Source of the DNA: Cricetomys ansorgei
Taxonomy: Eukaryota > Chordata > Mammalia > Rodentia > Nesomyidae
DNA length: 64,000 nt
Reading direction: 5' to 3'
NCBI GenBank assembly: GCA_026225945.1
Contig: JAMJFZ010000239.1
Location: 30,518,501-30,582,500 of the forward strand
Shown: positions 12,630 through 24,740 of the stretch, one piece after another
Layout of the letters: every line of letters begins with the position of its first letter
Position numbering within the stretch: position 1 is the first letter of the stretch
Notes under the pieces: model-generated
Seen by the model: only the letters and a program-made list of their open reading frames with translations
The model's database searches: none
What the model was told of the DNA's origin: nothing
Position numbers and translations under genes: made by a program

Positions 12630-12956
12630 AGTCCTGGGCTGGGACTGTGTTCCGGGGTTCACATGTGTATCACTGGGCATGTATCTGAAGCCAGAGAACA
12701 ATTTGGGGTGTTCTTCAGGAGCCATCCACCTCATTTCCTGAAACAGGATCTCTCACTTGGCCTAGATCTCACTGGTGAGGCTAGTCTGGCTGCCAGGAAA
12801 GCCCCAGGGATACACCTGTCTCTGTTTCCCTCAGGCTGGAACTACAAGTGGGCACCAGCAGACCAGGATTTTTTTAATGTGGATTGTGGGGACCAACTCA
12901 GGGCCTTGTGTATGCAAGGCAAGTATTTTACCAGCTGAGCCATCTCTCCAGCCTCT
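12630..12956 (-). repeat. B3 SINE, near full length
   Basis: Reverse B3 in order: GAAACAGGATCTCTCACTTG, CACTGGTGAGGCTAG, CCCAGGGATACACCTGTCTC, GGAACTACAAGTGGGCACC, and the tRNA-related end CCAGCTGAGCCATCTCTCCA. Confidence 0.8.
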
Positions 12957-12959
12957 GGG

Positions 12960-15130
12960 TTAGAACCTTATGCATTAAATGTGCATTATTCTACTGACTG
13001 TAAAACATTTGAGACTTCAAGGTGCAAATTAGCATGGTTTCACAGTGGTGCACAGACATGACATTTTATTGGCCACAGACTATCTTTTTCTAGGGTTTCT
13101 CAGTAGTTTTTAATGAAGTTATATTGAATTTTTTTGTAGTGAAACCTAAGACCAAATGAAGCTTACTTGATGTGGGGTTTATTTCTAGGGGCTTGAGGTT
13201 TCTCTATAAACTCCAATCCATGTGTGGTTCATAGAAAATGTTGGTACAATTCAATCAGCTTTGGAAAACCTAGATAGAATTTCAAGCAATTAGGAACAAG
13301 AGAATAAATGCACTTTGTTTACTTTAGACCAAACCCTGTGGGTTTTGAATTTAGAGCTGAACAATTGGGGTTTAAGTTCCATTCACAGGAAAAACATGAC
13401 TTCCTAATGGAAAGAAAAAAAAATCTTGAAAACAATTTTTCTTTGGAAAAATACAAAAATGGTTCATACATGGGCCTTGGAACCCCAGTCCACTGGCCAA
13501 AAAGTCGTCTGAGAGGAATGTGGAGAAACTGTAATATGGGATGTTATGACCGGTTGTTAGTCTCTATGTAAGAGAGTTGCCAGAGTATCGAGAGGTGTAG
13601 AAACAGTCTTCGTGGGGAAGAAAATGTTAACTTCAATCATATGTTGTTGAGCTGAATTCAGATTTTATATTTGAGACAAACACAGCAGGAACTACAAAAA
13701 CGAGCAGTTGGTTATCAGAGCACTGTCTAAATTCGGCTGAGCACACTCCAAGCAAGGAGTCGGTCGAGGCAAGTGTCGGAGTCAGTGTTCCATCTCTTCA
13801 GAGGCAGGAAATCTGCAGTGCTGTGTTAAAGGCTGAACCCAAGAACGGTGCTCATCAGTGTGAGCTCCATAGCTTGGTTCTCACTCACGTGTCTACAACT
13901 GCCATGAAGTAGGCCGCTTCGCATGGCTGATGGTTATAGTTTCGAGTTGATGTTTTTCCTTCCTGGCATTTCATAAATTTCGATTGGAATATTTCATGGA
14001 AGAAGTAAATATGTAAGAAGTACAAGTTTTTGTTTTGTTTTTTTAATCTTGTTAAGTGGCAAATTAAAAGGAAATAAAACCTTGCACTCATACAAAGAGT
14101 GTGCGAAAGGGGGTGAGTTGTGAATGCAAGATGTAGTTAAAGGGGTGCTTAAGCTTCAGACTGGGGAAAGACGAAGAGGAAGACCTGGAAATGAGATTTC
14201 CTTCATGGCTCATGTGTAGACTTGGATATCCTCTCCCTCTCCCCATGTCTCTCTCCTAGAGAAACAGATTTTTAAGTTAAGAACAGAAATATGTGTAAAA
14301 CTTCAAAAACAGATTACTAAATCTAAAACTTTTTAAATCAGTTCTACCATTTAAAATACAGCCAGATTCCTCTCTCACAAGAGACAGAGTGAAAAACAAG
14401 ACCTTTCTAGAGATGAGCTGTGGATGGACCAGGTCTGCAGTTGCACGGGGCACGTTTGGAACAGATCCAGCTGCAATCTACAGCCAGTGCATCTGGTTTT
14501 CAAATAAAACTGGACTGAGTTAAAGGTTGAGGTGGGAGCCATAAGAACCCTGAAAACAGGTGATATTTAGTGGTGCCAGCTAATTTGAGCTGATCTTTAA
14601 GATTCCCCACCAACAACAACCCTGTTTGGAAGGGCAACCCAGGCACTGAAAAGCTGTTCTCCATTTGGGTTTCCCTAAGTGCATTTCTGTGCAAACACCC
14701 AGGGAAACAAAATGTCACGTTTCCTGGAACTTTGGTTAACTTGAATGTTATGTTCAGAAAAGAACCAGACTTGACCCACATCTATAAAAAAAGTGCTGGA
14801 AAATGTTTACAAACCTTTTCAAGCTGATTGATTTGTAAGTAAATTGGGAAAGAAGTTCGTTTTGTTTAGTTTTTCCATTTAAAATGTCACCCCAAGTCCA
14901 TCCCTTGTTAATTCAAGAAGCAAGGGTATAAAAGCTCATGGTATCTGGAAAGATTCCAAACAGAAAATAACTAAAAGGTAGATGGGATTGCTCAAAAAGT
15001 CTCCTCTTGGATAATTGAAACTCATGAAAAGAGTACAAAATTCCACGGAGGAAATCTGTGAAGTTCCCTAGATCACAGAGGACAATCCAAGTCTCCGTCT
15101 ACTTGCTCCTCGCTAATTATTTTTCCGAAT
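12960..15130. other. Unique noncoding DNA
   Basis: No coding or repeat signature. 13690-13870 has a few more CpGs than its surroundings. Confidence 0.55.
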
Positions 15131-15132
15131 GA

Positions 15133-15316
15133 ATTTTTAGTTTTTTGTTTATTTGTTTTTTGTTTTATTTTGTTTCAAGACAGGGTTTCTCTGTTGTAAC
15201 TCTGGCTGTCCTGGAACTCACTCTGTAGACCAGGCTGGGCTTGAACTCACAGAGATCCGCCTGCCTCTGCCTCCTGAGAGCTGGGATTAAAGGAGTACGC
15301 TACCACCACACAGCAC
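15133..15316 (-). repeat. B1 SINE
   Basis: Reverse B1 with T-rich head and AAGACAGGGTTTCTCTGTTG, CTGGCTGTCCTGGAACTCAC, CAGAGATCCGCCTGCCTCTG, GCTGGGATTAAAGGAGTACG. One of the better preserved B1 copies. Confidence 0.9.
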
Positions 15317-15597
15317 AGATTTTTGTTTTAATTATTTACTTAGTGTAATCAGCTGCACCCAGCACAGAAACAGAAAGGTCAGAAATACTGTATCATCTGT
15401 CAATGGGACAAAATGACAACAGACTTAGGGATTAATTCAATACATTTCAGTCTGTAGTACATTTTATCCTTAAGTAAACAATAAACTCTAATGAAAATTA
15501 CAAATTTACTGAAGAATAGTGACAGCATTTTCTAAATTCTTTTTATGCCCAAAATATCCAAGTGCATTATGAAGAAAATAAGCTCCATCTTTCTAAG

Positions 15598-15672
15598 AAA
15601 GAAAAAAAGAGAAGGAAAAGAGAAGAGAGAAAGGGAGGGGGAGGGGAGGGGAGAGAAAGGGAGGGGAGAGAC
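15598..15672 (+). repeat. Homopurine tract with G-quadruplex motif
   Basis: Purine-only run containing GGGAGGGGGAGGGGAGGGG (15634-15655 region), four G-runs with one-base loops. Confidence 0.8.
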
Positions 15673-15885
15673 TATGTAGCCTAGGCTGGTCTGGAACTTA
15701 TAGTCTTCCTACTTCAGCCTCCAGAATGCAGGGATTATAGATGTGTACCATCATGACCACAGCTTTCTCTCCCAATCCCACTCTTCCTCCCTCTCCTCCC
15801 CCTTCTCTCTTCTTTAAGAGCTGCATATTTAAGGCTAAGCATGCTAAGCAAGTGCTCTACCAGTGAGCACTCCTCCCAGCCTCCA
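15667..15885 (-). repeat. B4 SINE (B1 + ID composite)
   Basis: B1-derived half (TAGCCTAGGCTGGTCTGGAA, ATGCAGGGATTATAGATGTG) followed by ID-like half (GCATGCTAAGCAAGTGCTCT, ACCAGTGAGCAC) is the reverse B4 layout. Confidence 0.75.
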
Positions 15886-16917
15886 TCCTTCTTTACGACT
15901 ACATTCAAAGATGTGAACTCCTGAGTCTTCGTGAAAGACATTTCTGAGACTGGAGTTTCTTAACTGGCAAAATTTCATCTCAAAATAACAAACAAACAAA
16001 AAATCATACTACATAAAAAGCGTAATAAACCTCAGGCCCATGGGAAAATGGCAAAGCTTACTACCCTACCCTCACCTCTGGGGTGGGCAAAACCTTCCTT
16101 TGGTTCACGTGTGCATGTTGATAATGTATAAAGAAAATGTCCACTATAGCTTTTTCCTCCTGGATATGTACAGCCTGAAGACTGCTCCACCTACAGAGAC
16201 CACTCTACCCAAATCAGCTAACCCTATCTCCTTGACAAGCTGTATGTAATACACATACATTCTAGGGTGCTGCTGTTTTTCCATCAGAGAGCCCAGTCCA
16301 TTGATTTCAGCTTCTTTCTGTGTCTGTATGTCTGTGTGTTTGTCTTTCCTTCATTCCCTCACTACCCCCAATCAGGTCCATCCCTGAGACATCACAAGGA
16401 CCAGGCGACACACCATAAGTTCTCTGTTCTCCGAATTCTGTAATTGTAGCTTTGCCATTTTCCCATGGCCCTGAGGCTTTGTGGTCCTTGACATGGCTGT
16501 GCCCATATCAACAACACACAAACACACAGTCAGGACTTCACACACTCCACACTGTGTGTATTTTACCTTGAGTAAATGAGATATATCTGGACCTTATTCT
16601 AACTGTAATGTTTCAGTCCTAGAGACTTAAATATACTTGATGAAAACTTGCTTGCATTTTCTCTTCTAAATGATTTACAATGTCCTCAGACTTCATATTT
16701 GGGCTATCAAAATAAGCAAATATACTAAATTATTTCTACATTGTGTTAGTCCCATATAACGGTTATTTCGTTCTAGAAAGATTTCTAAATATTCTCTTAG
16801 AATTGCTTTGAAAAATAGATTTCTGAAGTAGAAGCTTATTTTGTATATGTAAGGAATTCTAAAGTGTAAAAACACCAGATATAACCTTTCCATTAAAAAA
16901 AAATAAAAATAAAAAAC

Positions 16918-17078
16918 AGGGGCTGGAGAGAAGGCTCGGTGGTTAAGAGCTCTGGCTGCTCTTCCAGAGGACCTGGATTCAATTCCCAGCACCCACACAG
17001 CAGCTCACACCTGTCTGTAACTCCACTTCCAGGGCATCTGACACCCTCACACCAATGTACATTAAAAAAAAAAAAAAC
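16918..17078 (+). repeat. B2 SINE
   Basis: GGGGCTGGAGAGAAGGCTCG, TTAAGAGCTCTGGCTGCTCT, CAATTCCCAGCACCCACACA, CTGTCTGTAACTCCACTTCC, A-rich tail. Confidence 0.9.
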
Positions 17079-17255
17079 ACCCTGGAGTAAGTGATGTCAT
17101 TAAATGTGAAAACATGCATAGCTTTAAATCATTTTAAAGTTTACAGTAATGTTATCAGGGCTTTGGGAGATCTCAGCTTTAGTTATTCAACCAGCAACAA
17201 TGAAAACCTACGTTCAGTGGCAAGCTACCTTTCCTCCTGTTTTAGATTACCCATC

Positions 17256-17560
17256 TGGGTTACTTTCTCATGCCTCTGACAAGACACCAGGCAAAAAAAT
17301 AACTTAAGGAACGAAGGGGTTTTTTTGCTCTAAGTTTGACGGGACAGAGCCCATGGTAGTGGAAAGGCATCGTGATGGTAGACGCACGGAGCGGCAAGAG
17401 ATGTGAATGCTGGCACTCATCTGGCTTTCTCCTTTTCCCCTTTTTATTCCTCCTCAGGGATCCCAACATAAGGGTTGGTGCCATCCACATTCAGGGAGGG
17501 TTTTACCCACTCAGTAATCTCAGCTGAAAACACAACCTCACTGATATACCTAACGGTGTG
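17256..17560. repeat. Interspersed repeat of the same type as 112-480
   Basis: CTCTGACAAGACACCAGGC, AACTTAAGGAACGAAGG and GGTGCCATCCACATTCAGGG with AATCTCAGCTGA at the end resemble a complete but diverged copy of a rodent DNA-transposon/LTR-like repeat. Confidence 0.45.
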
Positions 17561-18380
17561 CCTCATTAATGCCCTTGGTGTTTCTTAACCCTATCATATT
17601 AACAATGAAGAATTATCATCATACTATATGTAAATTAAGATTAGAAAATGAAATGGTAGTAGCTAAATCATCTCAAGACAATTATCCTACCCCATGGCTC
17701 TCAGAGAATATCTAACCAAACTATTGATGTCTATGTTGGCTTTTGTCTCGGGTGACCCTCAGGTGCTTTATAAAATAAGAAAAATATTCTCACCTCACAA
17801 ACAAGGGCGTTAGGGTCTGAGGCAAGGTCTTTCTTACCACAGACCAGTCCCCATACAGGCCCCTTTCTTGCTCTGATTCTACTTGAAACTGGTCATCAAC
17901 CACAGGTGAATCTGAGCAGTATATTCTGCTTCAAAATGCAAATTGGCCACTGAATGCTGGGCCTCTCTAGAAGTTCCAAGACCCAGCAGCTGGTCCATTC
18001 TGTTGGAGGCAATGCCCCTTCATGTTCTGTTATACTTGACCAATAAACTCTACCACAGAGACAGGTCCATGTCTCTTTCGAGTCTACCTTCCCCTTTGAC
18101 ATATCTTTCTCTTTTGGGGCAAGGAGAGTGTTTGTCACGCCCCTCTATCCCAGTCCAATTAGACTGTCTCCAAAAGGAATAATGAACTTCACACCCAGAA
18201 GAATGTTAAAATGATCAAGGTCCTTGCTATGTTAAGATAGCCCAAAGGCAATTGTCTTTCCCATATAAAAAGAATAAAAACTACTCTTGATCATTTTTAC
18301 TTATGGAGATTGAAAGTTAATAGCTACATTCAAAATGCCAGAAGCTCTGATATATTTCAGGAAAGATACTATATCTTGCT

Positions 18381-18660
18381 GTTATGGTTAATCCTCACTG
18401 ACAGTTTGACTGGATCTGAAATCACCTAGGAGACGAACCTTTGAGTGTGTCTAGAGAGGTTTAACTATGGGTGGAAGACCCATCCTATTGTGGGTAACAG
18501 TGTCCCATAGGCTAGCCACTTTAATTGAATTAAAGGGAGAAAGGGAGAAGGCCTGATGAGTAGTAGCAGCACTGTAAGACCTGTCAATGTAAGAGGAGTC
18601 CCAGCCACACACTCTTCCTGCTGAAAATACCCCTGGGCTCCTCCACCACAGCAGATGGTA
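18381..18660 (+). repeat. Rodent dispersed repeat (related start to 10121)
   Basis: TGTTATGGTTAATCCTCACT and GAAATCACCTAGGAGACGAA, then a degenerate body; a SINE follows at 18665. Class (LTR or DNA transposon) not resolved by eye. Confidence 0.45.
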
Positions 18661-18664
18661 CATT

Positions 18665-18843
18665 TTTTAAAAATCATTTATTTATTTTGTAGGTGGGGGG
18701 ATCTGCCATGGCACAAGTGTATAGATCAGAGGACAACTTGTGGGAGTCGATTCTCTCCTTCCACTATGTGAGAACCAGGGGTCAAACTCAGGTCATAAGG
18801 CTTGGAAGCAGCTGCCTTTACCCATTGAGCCATCTCCCTGGCC
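18665..18843 (-). repeat. tRNA-derived SINE (B2/B3 class)
   Basis: Reverse copy: ACAACTTGTGGGAGTCGATT, CTCCTTCCACTATGTGAG, GGTCAAACTCAGGTCATAAG, CATTGAGCCATCTCCCTGGC. Confidence 0.75.
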
Positions 18844-19628
18844 TATACTGTATCTGCAAACCGTGAATCAAAATCAGTATTTCCCTACATGAGTTGCTTT
18901 TTGTCCAGTATTTGGTAGCAACATTGAGAAAAGTAAGGCACTTACTTGCATAGCAGATACAATTAGATCTGCCATGTGGTTAAATGTGCCATAATAATAC
19001 AGTTATAGCTACCACAAAACACCAGGTTTCACAAAGTCTCAACAGGTGAGATGAACAGGGAACAATCAGCTCTGTATTTGTTAAGCTTTTGAGCAACATT
19101 AATCTTTCAAACTCCTCTGAGGATATAAATGGTTTTTGATTTATCATTTGGGCTGAGATCGGGGAATACCTTAGTAATTTCAGAGGCTTCTTCTTGGCCA
19201 TCTATACAACAATGGTCCTTATACCACAAACCATGAGATGAGTACTTCACTTCTCAAAAATTCCCATCAATACTTTTTTCCCAATGAACACTATCACTCT
19301 GGGAGACAAATGGCACCTTTGTCTTGGACCCCTTTGAAACCAAACTTTAATGAAAGATTGCCCTGGTTTCTAATCACAACCTCCTCTGCATGACATTAGA
19401 ACCAAGAAGACATGGGCCCAAGCTACCATTTCAAATCCATAACCCAAATAGCAGGAGTATGAGATTCCTTGCACTGTTAGCAATGAGCCCAGCTCTAGAA
19501 CCTACATATATGACTCTTTCCAGTCTTTCCTGTCTAGAGTGGAGCACACTGCTAGTGTGAATGCCTAAAAATCCAAAAGCAGCCAAGAGGAAGCTAGCTG
19601 TGCAGGCGTGCTCCAACTTAGGACCTGC

Positions 19629-19731
<103 letters not shown>

Positions 19732-20449
19732 GTTTCTGAGGCCCCCATGTTAAAAGGAGGAGGGTCGCTGCAGACCAGGGCTTCCATTTGTATACTTACC
19801 TCGGGTATTGTAAGTGGTAGGACCCACCCACGGGATGTTTGGGGAGAAAGAAGAAGTAATGTGTCACATACCCTTCTGTTGAAACTGCAACAAAGTTGTT
19901 GGTTTTGCTTGGGGTTTTAATTTTGTTTTTGTTTTGTTTTGTTTTGTTTTTAAAAAGAAAAACTTCAGGTAACTTAATTTTGCTTAGTTTTGTTGTCAGA
20001 ATTTGTTTAATCTAGAGACAAAGTGGAAGATCATAGTTTCCCATTATAATAGTTGTTCTCGGCTTCTCATGGACTCTGGCTTTTTGGGTTTTTCTTTGTA
20101 TAGATTTACAAGAGACACTCTGACAGATTGCTGATACACTGCTCGTCCAAAACACATGATATATATTAGATGTTACACTGTGGGTTAAGCTCCCAACTTT
20201 TCATGTTATTAATTATATATAGCTTTCCTCCATCAGTTAAATGCTGCTACCTGCCCTAGTCAAGTTCAGACTCATTTGGAACTGCTACTAACCTGAAAAC
20301 ACAGGTACCAGTTTGATGATAATATTTCCCACTACTGAGCCTAGCCTAACAGGAAGAGACACCACTGAGCATCTCAACCCTCCCCTTACACACATTTGTT
20401 TGGACCCAAGAAAGCAAGCAGTGTACCATTCCTGAAATGGTGTGCTGGA

Positions 20450-20852
20450 TGGTTTTATGTTAACTTGACACAAGCTAAAGTCAATTGAGAGTCAATTAAG
20501 AAAATGTCTCCATAAGATCAGGGTATAAATAAACCTGTAGGGCATTTTCTTAATTAGAGATTGATAGGGGAGGACCCAGTCCATTGTGGGTGGTGCCATC
20601 CCTGGGCTGGTGGTCCTGGGTTCTACAAGAAAGAAGGCTGAGCAAGCCATGAGGAACAAGCCAGTAAGCAGCACCCCTCCATGCCATCTGCAGCAGCTCC
20701 TGCCTCCAGTTTCCTGCCCTGCTTGAGTTTCCATCCTGACTTCTTCAATGATCAACAGTGATGTGCAAGTGTAAGCTGAATAAATCTTTTCCTCCCCAAG
20801 TTGCTTTAGTCACGGTGTTTCATCATAGCAATAGTAACCCTAACTAGGACAC
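20450..20852 (+). repeat. Rodent LTR/MER-like dispersed repeat, copy 2
   Basis: The best preserved of three related copies in the window: starts TGGATGGTTTTATGTTAACT, contains GGGCATTTTCTTAATTAGAG and GGGTGGTGCCATCCCTGGGC, ends AACCCTAACTAGGACA. Same orientation as the other two. Confidence 0.65.
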
Positions 20853-21329
20853 TGGACTTAGGAATATATTCAAAATTTTCCATCTCATGTGCTAGGATTG
20901 GCCAAGGCCTGCAATGCCATCCAGAGAGAGTCCTTAGCTCAAACCAAGAACTGCATGGGCTCTGGCCTTCTTTCTTTCATTTTGGCTAGTCTCTAGTCCT
21001 GGATCTTTTATGTGGATCCAATAGGTGCCCTTAGCTACTCCAGAAGCCGCATCTGTGGGAATGCTCTGGTGTCCCATGGTTAGGTCAGTTCCCAGGGAGT
21101 GGCCAGGGAATCAATTCAGCCCCACTGACAATCACAAATTTTCACCATCCTTTACCAATTTGCTGAAATGGTGTTGACACACTTATTGGTGTAATTCTCA
21201 CTCATCAGACACAGGACAGGCTCAGAGTTCTGAGACACTAATGGTTACTCTTGGATTTGAGTCTTATTTGTGAGTTTGAGTCTGTGTTTTGAGTATGATT
21301 TGAGTCTCACTGTCTCTCTCATGTAATGT

Positions 21330-22190
21330 ATTTAAATTCAGCAATATTAATGTGTACATCAATATTCTTTTTGCTTAAGTGTATTAGCCCATTATATAAA
21401 TAGAAAGATTTATTCACCTATGATATGTGTATAGGTGGTTTCTAATTATTAGCTATTTCTAACAACAGTACAAACATATCATTTCCATGGGATAAATAGT
21501 AAGAGTCAAGCTTTTAGGTCACACCAAGAATATTTTACCCCTCTAAAGACATGCCAAACTTTTCCAAGATGAATACAAATTTTACCTTCCCACGAATATT
21601 TTTTAAGTTCCAGTTGTTCAATATCCTTGCCAATAATCATTATTACTGGTATTAAAACTCATCCCTTTTGTATGATATGAATTTTGTCTTAGATTATTAT
21701 ATTAATAATTACTATGTTAGTAAATTTTGATATACATAATTTTCAGTTGACTCCAATTATCTCATTTGTTTGATGAATATTGAGGCCAAGATTCTTTCCA
21801 TATGTTTATTGGCCATTCATACACTCTCTTTTGTAAAATTCTGTTTTTAATGCATTTTATTGTTATTATGTACATTATAGCTACAAGTTATTTGTTAGAT
21901 ACATGTGTTATGAATATTGTCTCACATCCTGTGGTGGGCTTTTCTTTGTATAGGTACTATCTTTTTAATTTGCCAGTTCCCAAATACCAAAAATGTTCAT
22001 GAAGGATATTTAGGCTCTGATTGTTTCTCTTATTCATCTTTCTTAAATTTTGACACCAGGGTTACATTGGTCTTTGAAAATAATTTTGGAGGCATTCAAT
22101 TCTGTTTTCTGAAAAGTGTGTGTGGAGCTTTTATTACTTACTTCATATATGGAGAAATCAACAATAACTATATCTGGACCTGGAGTTTTC
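21330..22190 (-). mobile_element. Ancient L1 (L1M-type) 3' region
   Basis: The plus strand carries the antisense of old L1 ORF2 end: GTGTATTAGCCCATTATATA, AAGTTCCAGTTGTTCAATAT followed by CCTTGCCAATAATC, TATTGGCCATTCATACACTC, and later ACATCCTGTGGTGGGCTTTT. Order is preserved but the reading frame is destroyed, so the element is minus strand, old and inactive. Confidence 0.7.
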
Positions 22191-22384
22191 TCTGAAGAAA
22201 AAAAAAACATACTGCAAATTAAGTTTCTTGATAGATGCAACTAGAAATTGTTGTTAAATAAGTTACGCATGCAAAACCTAAATTTAAAATTGTGGATGTG
22301 TGACTTTTTACAGATGTGACTGTAGGTCATGCAACTAGAAAATCGCACCCTGATAGGGAAATAGATCCTAAGGAATATGGGAAC

Positions 22385-22465
22385 CAGAGTGTGGTGGGCA
22401 GCGGAGGGATGGTCTAGTCAGTCAATGCCTGCCTGGCAAGCACGGGGGCCTGAATCTGACCCCTG
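22385..22465 (+). repeat. tRNA-derived SINE fragment
   Basis: GGGATGGTCTAGTCAGTCAA, TGCCTGGCAAGCACGGGGGC, TGAATCTGACCC keep the A-box/B-box region of a rodent SINE. Confidence 0.45.
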
Positions 22466-22610
22466 TGGTGGTTTAAGGGAGACATCCTCCATGTTCTCAG
22501 GTATGTGAGTTCTTGGTCCCCAGCTGGTGACACTGCTTAGTAGGTTCAGGAGGTGGTATTGCTGGAGGAAGTATGTCACTGAGGATGGACTTTGAGGCCA
22601 TTTTTACAAT
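22466..22610 (+). repeat. MaLR LTR fragment (MT/ORR1-like)
   Basis: TGTGGTGGTTTAAGGGAGAC, a GGTCCCCAGCTGG segment and TGCTGGAGGAAGTATGTCAC followed by GGACTTTGAGG match the 5' half of rodent MaLR LTRs. Confidence 0.6.
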
Positions 22611-22619
22611 GCAGCCTTT

Positions 22620-24010
22620 TCTGCTTTTAATCATCTTAATGGAAATATTTGTGTTATGGACTGAAATCAACAAATGCAGAATGTCTGAAAATATCAAATA
22701 CTTATCAACATAGCAACTGTTTAATGGTTGTATGGGTAACTTTATTGACTATCAAATTTTTAGGTTCAAAATATAATTTAATCTCTTTCTTACACAGATA
22801 CATCCTGGCCACATCCTCAAAAAATGACCTGATTGGGGACTGAAGTACACATGTAGCTTTTCCCTTCCCATGGAAACCCAGGAGTTTATAGAGTATATTT
22901 TCAAGTCTTCGCATTTTCAGCCATACTCCTGGCTTCGTGCACTGAAAGAGTTTAACAACACTATAATGATGTAATTGAGAAGCCAATGTATAAATAATGC
23001 CTATAAGCTAAAGACAAAGCACATACAAGCTTCCCCAGTATGGTTCTGACAAGGTGCGTGTGGGTGAGATAGCCCTCTACCTGCACAGGATTAGATCACT
23101 GCCTGTCACACGTGTACTTTCTCAAGACCCATGCAGCATTGCTGTCTCTTACAAGAGAGTCTGTTCCACCTCACTCCCTTTACCTTGTCAGCTGTTCTTC
23201 AGTCCTCCATCCTCAGAATCCATACTTCAGGTCATGCCAATGACAACAGAGACAGCCTTCCTGATGTGCTGCCTTCCTAGCCCCTTCAGTGAGTTCTTCC
23301 TCTCTCTCTTGCTTCATTTTCAAAATGTAACAAATAATTAAAGCAATCTACTATTGCTGTACTCTATTCAATTTACCCAATTGGTTTAGAATCCACTGTT
23401 TTTCCTACTAAAACAACTGTTTGGCAGCATTTGGGAAGCAAGATATTCTGATGTTGATGTAGATAACTAAATAATGAGCCAACATTTGATATAAACAATA
23501 TGCAACTTGAGTCTAAACACTGTTTCTATTGCATTAATTTGTCTTTTATGTTTTTTAACATGGTGCCTTTTTCTTCTCTGAGTTACACATTCACTTGGCT
23601 TTCCATGGGTATTGACTTCTGCTTTGTAAAACTAAAATGGTACTCAATTTCTATCTGCTATTTAGAATAACAGCTAGGCTTACTGAGGCTAGAAATACAG
23701 GTGGTGATTTGTATATTCACAGCCCATACCTAATTAAAGGAAGAGAAGTGGCTGTGTCGAAAACATAAATTACCATGAGAGCAATACTTGAAATCTACTG
23801 AACACTCAGTGTTCATCATGGATGTGATCTAAGTGCCCAGCTCTAAACGACCTAATTTAATAACCAACATGAACGTTACTCTTTAGGCTGCCAATCAGTT
23901 TAACCATAAACTGTATTTAAATGGGCTCAGTGACTTAAAAGAAAAGCATGACATAACTATATGTCTTCAAAACTGCTCTGCTTGTTTTCCTCTATTTACC
24001 TCTAATCGTT
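22620..24010. other. Unique noncoding DNA 3' of Gdap1
   Basis: AT-rich, without SINEs or coding exons recognisable by eye. Confidence 0.55.
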
Positions 24011-24014
24011 TTGT

Positions 24015-24095
24015 TTTCTGTCTTTTCCGGTGCCGGGGTTGAATCCGAGTCCTCTGCATGCTGACGATTGCCCGCCGCTGAGCAGCATCCACAGT
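24015..24095 (-). repeat. ID/B4-type SINE fragment
   Basis: GTGCCGGGGTTGAATCCGAG, TCCTCTGCATGCTGACG and CGCTGAGCAGCATCCACAG are the reverse ID/B4 tRNA-related block. It lies just beyond the putative Gdap1 transcript end. Confidence 0.6.
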
Positions 24096-24173
24096 CCGGA
24101 TGCTTTCATTTTTGAGTGAAAATACATAACTTTTAAAAGATTTTTAAATTGGCTCTTTGTGTCCCAGAAAACA

Positions 24174-24195
24174 TTTATTTTCAAATTATTTTATT
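24174..24195 (-). promoter_or_regulatory. Two AATAAA poly(A) signals, candidate distal Gdap1 cleavage region
   Basis: On the minus strand AATAAA occurs at 24195-24190 and again at 24179-24174, 11 bases apart, ending the repeat-poor 3' UTR. A SINE-derived segment begins about 85 bp further on. Canonical hexamers, but no proof of use. Confidence 0.5.
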
Positions 24196-24723
24196 GATCT
24201 TACAGACAGAATAATATCTTGACTTTCCCATGACACTCAACACCACTATTTTTGACATCAATATCAATAATTACTAAAACTTGAGCAAGCAGTTCACGAG
24301 TTCTTTGAGAATCAAAAGGCGTATGTATGATGGCAGTAACAGTAAAATAGTTTGCACGTGTGTTAAGACAGAAATAGACAACCTTTTAGTGCCTCAGGCA
24401 TTTTCTAACTGGGTTATTTACACTAACTTTTTATACAAAAAGCACATTGGCCAGGTCCCAGTGATCCTGAAGAAGATGCATTAGCATGCCTCTTTGGCTA
24501 ACAGCGGCTGTGCACTTCCTCAGTTTGACATCATACAGTGCTGTCATCACTCACAGAGCATAAGAAATCAATACTACATTTGCCTCAAGCTTTTTCACAG
24601 ATGAATAATCTTGATGAAGATGCCCTCACTTCAGAAACTAAGGTCATTAATGTTTATCTTCACTTGAAACCTTTCAGACACACTGAGCTTAATGGAACGC
24701 AATCTTAAGACTACTGGGTGAAC

Positions 24724-24740
24724 AGCGACATCTAGTGGTC
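24724..24740 (-). promoter_or_regulatory. CTCF-like motif in the Gdap1 3' UTR
   Basis: Minus strand GACCACTAGATGTCGCT matches the CTCF core CCASYAGRKGGCRS at all but one position (T for G). The sequence around it is not a recognisable B2 SINE, the usual source of rodent CTCF sites. Binding is untested. Confidence 0.4.
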
